Source: Novilysobacter antarcticus (GTDB lineage Bacteria; Pseudomonadota; Gammaproteobacteria; Xanthomonadales; Xanthomonadaceae). Taken from it: 64,000 bases of DNA. The translations under genes were made by a program, and so were the position numbers. Of this stretch, positions 52,854-59,579 are shown piece by piece. The notes below the pieces were generated by a model that ran no database searches, was not told where the DNA came from, and saw only the letters and a program-made list of their open reading frames with translations. Location: positions 1 to 64,000 of the forward strand of contig NZ_JAIEUJ010000004.1 of the NCBI RefSeq assembly GCF_019802285.1. The letters are read 5' to 3'. Every line of letters begins with the position of its first letter. Within the stretch, counting starts at the first letter, position 1.

Positions 52854-53465
52854 ATGGCAGAACTGCAGACCGAGGCTATAAAGCTACTGACGTACTTGCT
52901 ACCCGGCTTTACTGCCGCGTGGCTCTTTTATGGATTGACTTCCCACCAGAAGCCATCTCAGTTTGAGCGTGTAGTTCAAGCCTTAATCTTCACTTTTGTC
53001 GTTCAAGTGCTGCTGCAACCCTTGAGCTGGTTGCTACTACTAATTGGTAAGAACATCCCAATTGGGTCTTGGGGCAAAGGTGCTGAACTATTCTGCTCTC
53101 TGGTGCTCGCGTTGGCGCTCGGCGGGTTTGTCGCCTACTTCACCAACAATGATTCCTTCCACAAGCTGCTTAGGCGCTGGGGATTCACTTCCAGAACTTC
53201 ACACCCCTCTGAGTGGTTCTGCGCGTTTACGGATCACGTCACCTACGTCATTCTCCATCTGAGAGATGGGCGTAGGCTTTATGGCTGGCCAAAGGAATGG
53301 CCCATCGATCCGCAACAAGGCCAGTTCTACATCCAAGTTCCAAGCTGGATTGGCGACGACGCTGAAGCAGTTGATCTTCCACAACTCGACGGCATCTTGG
53401 TTCACGTTAAAGATGTTGAATGGGTAGAGTTCATGAGGCACGAGGAGAAGCCAAGTGACAGATGA
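52854..53465 (+). CDS. Cassette 13, gene A: DUF6338-type membrane protein
   Basis: A 203-aa protein that resembles the DUF6338 family by eye. Near the N-terminus is the family-like LLPGFTAAWLFYGL, then two further spans (LIFTFVVQVLLQPLSWLLLL and FCSLVLALALGGFVAYF). The cytoplasmic half carries the pattern HLRDGRRLYGWPKEWPIDP and GQFYIQVPSWIG. The function of DUF6338 is unknown. Its 3' end overlaps a 50-codon proline-rich gene by 11 bases. The ATG lies seven bases after attC12. Confidence 0.78.
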   Translation: MAELQTEAIKLLTYLLPGFTAAWLFYGLTSHQKPSQFERVVQALIFTFVVQVLLQPLSWLLLLIGKNIPIGSWGKGAELFCSLVLALALGGFVAYFTNNDSFHKLLRRWGFTSRTSHPSEWFCAFTDHVTYVILHLRDGRRLYGWPKEWPIDPQQGQFYIQVPSWIGDDAEAVDLPQLDGILVHVKDVEWVEFMRHEEKPSDR

Positions 53466-53607
53466 TAGAAAAGAGCGCTATGAGCCGACTGAGCGCAAAG
53501 GGTCAAATCCCCCACCGCCGCGTGGCCCAAATTCCGGGAGCAACCCTTCACCTACCCGGCAAAGCAAGCCGACGCCTCCGCCAAACCCCCCGCCTGCAAA
53601 GAAGTAG
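53455..53607 (+). CDS. Cassette 13, gene B: small proline-rich protein
   Basis: A 50-aa protein from the GTG at 53455, overlapping the DUF6338-type gene and therefore probably translationally coupled. It is very basic and proline-rich (TDDRKERYEPTERKG, then NPPPPRGPNSGSNPS, ending NPPPAKK) with no hydrophobic segment, so it is likely disordered. The stretch QSKPTPP is where its frame enters the decayed attC13 arm. Small disordered partners after DUF6338 genes are my recollection of a recurrent arrangement, to be checked. It may bind the membrane protein's cytoplasmic domain. Confidence 0.55.
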   Translation: MTDDRKERYEPTERKGSNPPPPRGPNSGSNPSPTRQSKPTPPPNPPPAKK

Positions 53608-53650
53608 GCTGACCTCTGCTTCGCAAGTCGGCTTAATTCAGGTGTTAGAT
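53552..53650 (+). repeat. attC13 (diverged, overlaps a coding tail)
   Basis: The arm CAAGCCGACGCC and its partner AAGTCGGCTTAATTCAGGT are present, with right core GTTAGAT. The left core is not recognisable (CTACCCGG), and the loop contains the 3' end of the proline-rich gene. Confidence 0.65.
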
Positions 53651-53668
53651 ACCCAAGAGAGGCCGAAT

Positions 53669-54082
53669 ATTCACAAGTATCTATTTGTCACGACGCTCTT
53701 GCTCGCTGCTTCTTTTGGCGCAAGCCATGCGCAAGGCATGGCAGATGAGGCTATTCGTGGAAAGGCATTGGCTGCTGCCATGAGCGAGTATCTTGCGGCA
53801 TTTCACGTATGCCAGAATTACACCGGAGTCGAGCAGTAGATGGCGGCAAGGTCAATATCTACAAATCTGTTTGAAAGAGCTACGGGTGACCGCAATAAAG
53901 CCGTTATTGGTATTGACATGCTGGAAAGAAAGATCAACAGCCTAAAAGGGGGTGAACGTCTTGATAATCAGTTCAACGAGGACAGCTTACCACTCTCTGA
54001 TCGCGCTGACTTTTGCTACAACCTCACGAGAGAGAGTAAGAATAAGCTTGATATTGAGCAGGCCAAGAGTGGACTCCTGTAA
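53669..54082 (+). pseudogene. Cassette 14: exported protein interrupted by an in-frame TAG
   Basis: One reading frame from 53669 to 54082 would encode a 136-aa exported protein with a single internal TAG at 53837-53839. Before it: signal-like HKYLFVTTLLLAASFGASHA, then MSEYLAAFHVCQNYTGVEQ. Immediately after it, in the same frame, ATGGCG opens a continuation with a second Cys (RADFCYNLTRESKNKLD). There is no ATG at the natural start; ATT at 53669 stands about 6 bases after AGAGAGG, so the start codon may be ATT or a mutated ATG. A GTG further up (53642) lies in attC13. It is most simply a decayed gene; amber readthrough or restart at 53840 is possible. Confidence 0.6.
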
Positions 54083-54088
54083 GTACGC

Positions 54089-54120
54089 GCCTAACAGTTC
54101 ATTCAAGGCGAACGCGCGAA
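54089..54120 (+). repeat. attC left half-site
   Basis: GCCTAACAGTTCATTCAAGGCGAACGCGCGAAG matches the left half of a 60-bp site, with one change in the CAAGCCG arm, but no right half follows; about 60 unrelated A/T-rich bases lead into attC14. It is a remnant of deletion or of an incomplete exchange. Confidence 0.7.
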
Positions 54121-54183
54121 GTTCTGTACATAATATTCTGGGAAAATGGGTATATATGGTTGCGTAGATCTCAGCTCCCAACC

Positions 54184-54300
54184 CTCTAACTGGCCATTCA
54201 AGCGGAACCCACGAAGTCTCATTTCCAGACAGAGTCGTGGCTCTACTTCCGTCAGCCTCCGACCAGCGCGTTGCGGATCGGCTTAATTCCGGTGTTAGAC
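54184..54300 (+). repeat. attC14 (117-bp family)
   Basis: CTCTAAC left core, CAAGCGGAACCCACGAAG, CATTTCCAGACAGAGTCG in the apical part, GGATCGGCTTAATTCCGGT and GTTAGAC right core. Confidence 0.88.
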
Positions 54301-54315
54301 CTCAGGGGGAGGTGC

Positions 54316-54642
54316 ATGTCTAGCTGTAAAACATTGGTCGCCTTGGCTCTACTGTTGGTTTCGGCATCTGCAATTGGGCACAGCGGAGGCTTGAACAGCG
54401 ATGGCTGCCACACCAATCGAAGTACGGGTGATTACCACTGCCACAGAGGTAGCTCTCCGAAACTTTCGTCTAGCTCACGCCAAACGCTGTCACCGACCAG
54501 GCTCGCCCCCGCACCGTCAAAAAGAGGGGTATTCCATAACTGTGCTGCAGCTCGGGCTGCAGGCGCTGCTCCGGTTCGTCGTGGCGATCCAGGCTACGGG
54601 CCGCACCTTGACCGAGACAACGATGGAATTGGATGTGAGTAG
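54316..54642 (+). CDS. Cassette 15: exported Excalibur-domain protein
   Basis: A 108-aa protein with a signal peptide (LVALALLLVSASAIGHS). A His/Cys-rich segment HSGGLNSDGCHTNRSTGDYH, then CHRG, recalls the YHYH/metal-binding segment often found with Excalibur. A Ser-rich linker follows, then a C-terminal Excalibur calcium-binding motif ending DRDNDGIGCE. Excalibur domains occur in extracellular nucleases and surface proteins; this protein lacks any nuclease part. GGGGGAGG lies before the ATG. Other open frames across it are shadows. Confidence 0.82.
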   Translation: MSSCKTLVALALLLVSASAIGHSGGLNSDGCHTNRSTGDYHCHRGSSPKLSSSSRQTLSPTRLAPAPSKRGVFHNCAAARAAGAAPVRRGDPGYGPHLDRDNDGIGCE

Positions 54643-54657
54643 ACTGCTTAAAGACAC

Positions 54658-54774
54658 GCCCAACTGGTCATTCAAGCCGAACCCACGTCGAAGCATTTCC
54701 AGCCAGCGTCGTCGCTCGATTTCAATCAGCATCCGTCCCACGCATTGTGGCTCGACTTAATTCCGGTGTTAGAG
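54658..54774 (+). repeat. attC15 (117-bp family)
   Basis: GCCCAAC left core, CAAGCCGAACCCACG, CATTTCCAGCCAGCGTCG, TGGCTCGACTTAATTCCGGT and GTTAGAG right core. It is the same length as attC4, attC14 and attC16. Confidence 0.87.
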
Positions 54775-54813
54775 AACAATAGCAACCAAGCAACCAATCA
54801 ACCAGGGGGAAAA

Positions 54814-55299
54814 GTGGCTACATGCATCACCTGCGGCAAGGAAGAAGCTGCGTTTCTATCTAAGAAATGTCATTCCTGCATAGAGCTCGGCTTACTTCAA
54901 GACGGAGATAGCTCTTCATTTCAAGAGTTAAAAGAGAACTCGGCCTCGAGTACGCATCACCACCTAGCAAGGCTTCGCAGCAATAGCTGCTATCCAACTT
55001 TTCGCGGATTCATTCAGGTCTACACGCTACTCGGCTATTTGACAGCCGCGCTCGTTGCTATAACCGGAATCGTCGCAGGCCAGGTTGGCAATATTCTATT
55101 GGCGCTACCAGCATCAATCATGATTGCACTTCTCATCCGTGTGACCAAGGAGGCCTCTCTCATGCTCGCGGACATAGCGGACGCAACGATTGAATTGTCA
55201 TTCGGGTCAGCTGGCGCATCTATCAGGTCCACGTCCAGGACCGTACAACCGACCACTCAGATTCTGCCGGAAGCTGATGCTACTTCAATGAATTGCTAG
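54814..55299 (+). CDS. Cassette 16: zinc-ribbon-like membrane protein
   Basis: A 161-aa protein from the GTG at 54814, which has AGGGGGA five bases upstream. The N-terminus has two CxxC pairs (TCITCGKEE and KKCHSCIEL), a small zinc-ribbon or rubredoxin-like knuckle. Two spans follow in the middle (YTLLGYLTAALVAITGIVAG, NILLALPASIMIALLI), then a Ser/Thr-rich tail. The family is unknown. Cytoplasmic zinc ribbon plus two spans is a layout seen in several small sensor or scaffold proteins. Confidence 0.68.
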   Translation: MATCITCGKEEAAFLSKKCHSCIELGLLQDGDSSSFQELKENSASSTHHHLARLRSNSCYPTFRGFIQVYTLLGYLTAALVAITGIVAGQVGNILLALPASIMIALLIRVTKEASLMLADIADATIELSFGSAGASIRSTSRTVQPTTQILPEADATSMNC

Positions 55300-55401
55300 A
55301 GCGCTATCTTAAAAGGTGAGGAAATATAGTCGACAATTGAGTATCGCAGACTCAGTTGCGCAGCGCTTTTACCAAAGATGGGTCCAATAGCTTGTACAAA
55401 C

Positions 55402-55518
55402 CTCTAACTGGTCATGCAAGCCGAGCCCGCGAAGCCTAATTTCCCGGCAGAGTTGCGGTTCCATTTCAATAAATATCCGGCTCGCAAACTGCGGGCCGGC
55501 TTAATTTCGGTGTTAGCC
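55402..55518 (+). repeat. attC16 (117-bp family)
   Basis: CTCTAAC left core, CAAGCCGAGCCCGCGAAG, AATTTCCCGGCAGAGTTG, GGGCCGGCTTAATTTCGGT and GTTAGCC right core. The 102 bases between the cassette 16 stop and this site hold no gene. Confidence 0.88.
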
Positions 55519-55543
55519 GTCACACATACAACTGGGGGATCTG

Positions 55544-56293
55544 ATGAAAAGTTCAATGACTATTTTGTTGTGCTGCTTTGTGCTTGCAGCCTGCAGCAGC
55601 GCCAAGAACACACCTCTTCCGCGAGAGCTGGAGAATATGGACTCCATTAAGCCAGCGATGGAAAAACTTGAGCCGGAAGATCGGGAACTTGCAACCGGCT
55701 ACATCATGCGCCACACAGTCGGCGCAAAAATGGGAGCCATATTTGGCGGCGCTGAGGGACCAGGCATCCCTGAAGGAATGACTATTGGTAAAGCTATCGA
55801 GGAACAACGCAAATTTATAGCTGATCAAGAAGCAGAAGAGCAAAAACAAGCTGCGCTCAAAGTCCTGTTACAAGCCCAACGCGAGGCAGCGATAAAGCCC
55901 ATGCGGGAGGCAGTAACTGTAACTCTGGTATCAAAGAGAATTAACCCAGAATATGGCTACAGCGGCATACTCATGGATGAAAATCTAGAAGTAATTTTTG
56001 GCTACAAGAACAACACACAAAAAGATATTTCTGGCGTTAAGGGCTATGTGTCTGTCCGCGATTTATTCGGTGACGAGCTGTCCGGCTTCGCAATCTCTAA
56101 CGATGACACGATTCCAGCCGGCGAAAGCATAACGTGGACTGGCTCGCGTTCTGTCAAATATGCAGTCGGTGACAACAAAGATCGCAAATTGGCGGAGCTT
56201 GATGACTCGAAATACAAAGTAAACTGGGAGCCTCGAATGATTGTCTTTGCTGACGGCACAAAGTTAGAAGTCCCAACAGGCAGCGACGGCTAG
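55544..56293 (+). CDS. Cassette 17: lipoprotein of unknown function
   Basis: The longest cassette gene, 249 aa. A lipoprotein signal has the lipobox LAAC near residues 14-17, so the product is probably anchored in the outer or inner membrane. A helical region rich in E, Q and K (about 75-125; EEQRKFIADQEAEEQKQAAL) follows. The C-terminal half is an Ig-like beta domain (FGYKNNTQKDISGVKGYVSV, TIPAGESITWTGSRSV, WEPRMIVFADGTKLE) recalling uncharacterised FxLYD-type or transport-associated lipoprotein folds. The sequence is A/T-rich compared with the flanks. Confidence 0.75.
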   Translation: MKSSMTILLCCFVLAACSSAKNTPLPRELENMDSIKPAMEKLEPEDRELATGYIMRHTVGAKMGAIFGGAEGPGIPEGMTIGKAIEEQRKFIADQEAEEQKQAALKVLLQAQREAAIKPMREAVTVTLVSKRINPEYGYSGILMDENLEVIFGYKNNTQKDISGVKGYVSVRDLFGDELSGFAISNDDTIPAGESITWTGSRSVKYAVGDNKDRKLAELDDSKYKVNWEPRMIVFADGTKLEVPTGSDG

Positions 56294-56344
56294 CAATTCA
56301 TTCAAGCCCCCCCTTCTCGGCAAGGCTTAACTCAGGCGTTATTC
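56288..56344 (+). repeat. attC17 (degenerate, terminal)
   Basis: GGCTAGCAATTCATTCAAGC and AAGGCTTAACTCAGGCGTTA outline a 60-bp site, but both cores (GGCTAGC, GTTATTC) and the loop are damaged. It is the right end of the recognisable array. Confidence 0.72.
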
Positions 56345-56387
56345 CGCTAATCCAGCAATCAAGTTAGCCGTCAGGATCCAGCCCCAG

Positions 56388-56640
56388 AGGGCGGGCTTTC
56401 AGACTCGGGCGCTAGGGCTTCTGGCTCCTTCTTCGGAACAAATTGCTCGGCGTGTGGTGCTCTGAGCTATATAAACGGCCAGTCCTTTCTCGGCAGCCCG
56501 GGCTTTCGGCTCCATGTTCCGCACAAATGCCTCGGGCGCTGGAGCTCAGGACTCGGCGGTCGGTGCTGTAGGCTCCAGCTTCGGAGCAAGCAGCTCGGGG
56601 GTCGGAGCTCAAAGCCCCATCGGCGGGCCTTTCTGCTCAG
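56388..56640. repeat. Degenerate imperfect repeats at the right border
   Basis: Between the last attC and the cardiolipin synthase gene, about 400 bases hold no convincing gene. A motif of about 50 bases (GGCTCC, TTCGGAACAAATTGCTCGG, GGTGCTC) recurs three times from 56423, 56508 and 56571 with drift. In one frame each unit reads like GSSFGASSSGVGAQS, so it may be the relic of a short-repeat coding region. A 68-codon frame at 56514-56720 spans part of it, but without a ribosome-binding site I do not call it a gene. Confidence 0.5.
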
Positions 56641-56745
56641 CTTCCGGGGTGCTGAGCGCGATGAGTGCACCGCCCTTGTCCGTGGCTGCCGGTTGTCGCA
56701 CCTATTTCACGAGTGCGTGATTGGCGGGTCAGCTTATGCATCGAA

Positions 56746-58176
56746 CTAAAGCACCGGCCCAACCGTCGCGATCACGTTGTTCCATATCCGCCGGTACCAC
56801 GGCCACGCCAGCACGGCTGGCAACAAAACCTGTTCAGACCGTCGGATGTAATCCTGCTGACGCTCGAATATCGCATTCGTGACCACCTCGTCCTGCAACA
56901 GGATGTTGTTCTCGTAATTTAGGTCAAAGCTGCGCAGGTCCAGGTTGGAAGACCCCACCACCGAGACCTTGCCGTCAATCGTCATGGTCTTGGCGTGCAG
57001 CAGGCCACCCTCGAACTCATGGATCACGCACCCTGCGTCCAGCAGCCGGTGGTAGTAGCTGTGGCTGACGGCGGCCACGATCCAACTGTCGTTCACCTTG
57101 GGGAAGATGAGCGTCACCGCGACCCCGCGATAGGCAGCCGCGCACAGGGCGTCCGTCAATGTCGTGTCCGGCACGAAGTACGGGGTGGAAATGGTCAGGT
57201 CGCGGTCCGCGCTGGCGATCAGATTCGCAAACAGCTGGGGCGTCGCGCCGCGCCGTCCGGTCGGCCCGACACCCATGACCTGCGCGGGAAAGCCGCCCGT
57301 CACTGGCTGCGCCAGCAGATCGAACCCGTCGAGTGACTCACCCGTGGCTTGCATCCAGTCACTGGCAAACAGCAGCTGGTTCTGCGCCGCCACCGGGCCG
57401 GTAAAGCGCAGCATGATGTCGACCCAGGGCGCGTATTTGGCCTTGGGCAGAAACTCGGGATCGGCCAGGTTGCGACTGCCGCAATAGGTAATGTGTCCGT
57501 CGATCACGATGATCTTGCGGTGGTTGCGCAGGTCGACGCGGCTGGTGACAAAGACGCGCACCAGATTCCGGAACGACAGCGCGATTGCACAGTGGACCCC
57601 CGCCTCACCCATCCGCTTCCAGAGCGCGGACTTGACCATGGCCCTCGACCCCATGCCGTCGGCCATGGCGCGACAGGTCACGCCCCGTCTGGCGGCACGC
57701 ATCAAGGCCTCGGCGATCTGCGTGCCGGTGTGGTCTTCCAGCCAGATGTAGGACAGCAGGTGGACCTGAGCGGTCGCCGCATCGATGTCGGCCACCATCC
57801 GGCGCAGGGTTTCGTCGCCATCCGCCATCAGGTCGGCGGCATTGCCCTCGACCGGATGGAACCCGTTGATCGAGGCGGCGTAGCGGAACGCCGGCCGATA
57901 GAGCGGGTCGATCAGCGTTTCGGACGCACCGGGTGCGCCCATGAATGCGGAGGCCTTGGTCCTGATCTCGGCGGAGACTTTCCGATGCCGGCGCCTGGCA
58001 CTGCGGCCAATGGCGATCTCGCCGAACAGGAAGTAGATCACCGTACCGAAGTAGGGCAACAGGATCAGGACCACGAACCACGCCAGGCGCGCCGGCGGCG
58101 ACAGATCGTCGCGCAGCAGGATGCGGACCACGATGGCCAGGACCAGGATGGTGTGGAAGGCGAAAAACAGCGTCAT
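56746..58176 (-). CDS. Cardiolipin synthase
   Basis: A membrane phospholipase-D-superfamily enzyme of 476 aa, making cardiolipin from phosphatidylglycerol. Two N-terminal spans (LFFAFHTILVLAIVVRILL, AWFVVLILLPYFGTVIYFL) precede two catalytic HKD motifs. The first is NHRKIIVIDG with SRNLAD downstream; the second is HAKTMTIDG with GSSNLDLRS downstream. Both are complete. The ATG at 58176 gives the normal first span. It is divergent from the ketosynthase gene and just outside the array's right end. Confidence 0.93.
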   Translation of the reverse strand: MTLFFAFHTILVLAIVVRILLRDDLSPPARLAWFVVLILLPYFGTVIYFLFGEIAIGRSARRRHRKVSAEIRTKASAFMGAPGASETLIDPLYRPAFRYAASINGFHPVEGNAADLMADGDETLRRMVADIDAATAQVHLLSYIWLEDHTGTQIAEALMRAARRGVTCRAMADGMGSRAMVKSALWKRMGEAGVHCAIALSFRNLVRVFVTSRVDLRNHRKIIVIDGHITYCGSRNLADPEFLPKAKYAPWVDIMLRFTGPVAAQNQLLFASDWMQATGESLDGFDLLAQPVTGGFPAQVMGVGPTGRRGATPQLFANLIASADRDLTISTPYFVPDTTLTDALCAAAYRGVAVTLIFPKVNDSWIVAAVSHSYYHRLLDAGCVIHEFEGGLLHAKTMTIDGKVSVVGSSNLDLRSFDLNYENNILLQDEVVTNAIFERQQDYIRRSEQVLLPAVLAWPWYRRIWNNVIATVGPVL

Positions 58177-58358
58177 CGGTGCCGTACCAATCTCCGGTGT
58201 GCAGGAAACCGCGTGCATCACCCTACACACCCGGGCGCCCCCTGTTCACCCTGTCCGGTCGCGGCCGCTGGCTATACTCCGCGTCAACCCGCGTTTCCTT
58301 CCACCCCGCACAGGACAGCCGCTTGCCAGTCGCGCCATTGACCCCCGTGCCATCGCCG
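58177..58358. promoter_or_regulatory. Divergent promoter region before the aryl polyene genes
   Basis: TATACT at 58273-58278 is a good -10 box on the plus strand, 81 bases before the ketosynthase start; a weak CTGTCC at 58251-58256 stands 16 bases upstream. It probably drives the ketosynthase operon. No promoter was clear for the cardiolipin synthase side. Confidence 0.35.
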
Positions 58359-59579
58359 ATGCCACCGCTCGCCGTGCGGGCCTGGAGCGCGACCACCGCG
58401 CTGGGCCGCGGCGTGAAGGCGCAGCACGCCGCGCTGATGGAGCGCCGCAGCGGGCTGCAGCCCAACGACTTCGGTCCCGTCAACGCGGACGGCGTGCCCC
58501 TGCCGTGCTGGATCGGCCGTGTCGCCGGGATCGAGGACGCGCCGCTGCCGGCCGAGTTCGCACGCTGGGAGTGCCGCAACAACCGCCTGGCATGGCTGGC
58601 GCTGCAGCAGGACGGCATGCTCGAGGCGGTCCGCGATGCGGTCAGTCGCCACGGCGCAGAACGCGTTGCGCTGGTGATCGGCACTTCGACTTCGAGCATC
58701 GGCGCCAGCGAGGAGGCCTATCGCGACCTGCGGCCCGACACCGACGGCACACCCGCGTTTCCGCCCGAGCTGGCCCGCCCGATCGTGCATACCGTGCATT
58801 CGCTGGGCGACTTCGTGCAGCAGGTCAGCGGCGCGCGCGGCCCCTGCATCACCGTGGCCACGGCCTGCTCTTCCAGCGCCAAGGTGTTCGCCCAGGCGGC
58901 CCGGCTGATCGAGGCCGGCGTGGTCGATGCCGCGCTTGTTGGCGGCGTGGACACCCTGTGCGGCAGCGTCCTGTACGGCTTCAACTCGCTGCAACTGGTC
59001 TCGGCGGAGCCGTGTCGACCCTTCGATGCCGACCGCGACGGTCTGTCGCTGGGCGAGGCAGGCGGGTTTGCCCTGCTGGAACGCGTACCGGCCGGCGCGC
59101 AGGCGCCGCGCGCGCTGCACCTGCTCGGCTACGGCGAGTCCAGCGACGCTCACCACATGTCCTCGCCGCACCCGCAGGGTCTGGGCGCGTTGCAGGCGAT
59201 GAACGATGCACTGGCGCGGGCGGGCATCGCCCCGGCGCAGGTCGATTACCTCAACCTGCACGGCACCTCGACCCCGGCCAATGACCGCATCGAGGCGGCC
59301 GCGGTGGCCAGCCTGTTCCCGGCGCAGCTGCACGCCAGTTCAACCAAGGGCTGGACCGGGCACACCCTGGGCGCGGCCGGCATCGTGGAGGCGGTGTTCT
59401 GCCTGATCGCGCTCCAGCACGGCACGCTTCCCGGCATCCTCAACAGCACCACGCCGGACCCCGCCTGCGGTCCGCAGATCCGCTTCGACAACGCGCAGGC
59501 GTCGATCCAGGTGGCGATGACCAACTCGTTCGGATTCGGCGGCAACAACGCCTCGCTGGTGTTCGGGGTCCCGGCGTGA
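58359..59579 (+). CDS. Beta-ketoacyl-ACP synthase (aryl polyene/xanthomonadin type)
   Basis: A thiolase-fold condensing enzyme, 406 aa, likely elongating the polyene chain of a xanthomonadin-like pigment. The catalytic triad is complete: Cys170 in ATACSSS, His301 in HGTSTPAND and His335 in GHTLGAAG. The family's NSFGFGGNNASLVF ends the protein. I use the ATG at 58359 (MPPLAVRAWSATTALGRG); an in-frame TTG at 58323 is possible. The stop overlaps the next gene (GTGA), and the four genes to 62916 look like one operon. Confidence 0.9.
   Translation: MPPLAVRAWSATTALGRGVKAQHAALMERRSGLQPNDFGPVNADGVPLPCWIGRVAGIEDAPLPAEFARWECRNNRLAWLALQQDGMLEAVRDAVSRHGAERVALVIGTSTSSIGASEEAYRDLRPDTDGTPAFPPELARPIVHTVHSLGDFVQQVSGARGPCITVATACSSSAKVFAQAARLIEAGVVDAALVGGVDTLCGSVLYGFNSLQLVSAEPCRPFDADRDGLSLGEAGGFALLERVPAGAQAPRALHLLGYGESSDAHHMSSPHPQGLGALQAMNDALARAGIAPAQVDYLNLHGTSTPANDRIEAAAVASLFPAQLHASSTKGWTGHTLGAAGIVEAVFCLIALQHGTLPGILNSTTPDPACGPQIRFDNAQASIQVAMTNSFGFGGNNASLVFGVPA

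Larger units (their letters stand above)
46845..56344 (+). mobile_element. Integron gene-cassette array without an adjacent integrase
   Basis: About 9.5 kb made of some 17 short cassettes, each a small rightward gene followed by an attC-like site. The 60-bp sites share a core: RCCTAAC at the left, a CAAGCCG/CGGCTTAA inner stem around a CGCTTCGCG-like loop, and GTTAGRC at the right. The cassettes have varied base and codon use, more A/T-rich than the flanking genes. The order gene-then-attC means the integrase and attI end would be expected near 46.8 kb, but the neighbour there is an S9 peptidase gene. The array is therefore a CALIN-type cluster, a split chromosomal integron, or one whose integrase has been lost. 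Confidence 0.92.

Noticed and set aside
54401-54760. A 119-codon frame overlapping the Excalibur-domain gene
   Set aside because: A different frame of the same DNA; the Excalibur frame has a signal peptide, ribosome-binding site and the DRDNDGIGCE motif.
47292-56344. A CRISPR array, given the recurrent similar sequences
   Set aside because: Repeats are 57-117 bp, imperfect, strand-symmetric attC hairpins separated by genes of several hundred bases, not short identical repeats with 30-40-base spacers.
56514-56720. A 68-codon Gly/Ser/Ala-rich gene at the right border
   Set aside because: Made of degenerate repeats, lacking a ribosome-binding site and any upstream continuity; treated as a repeat relic.
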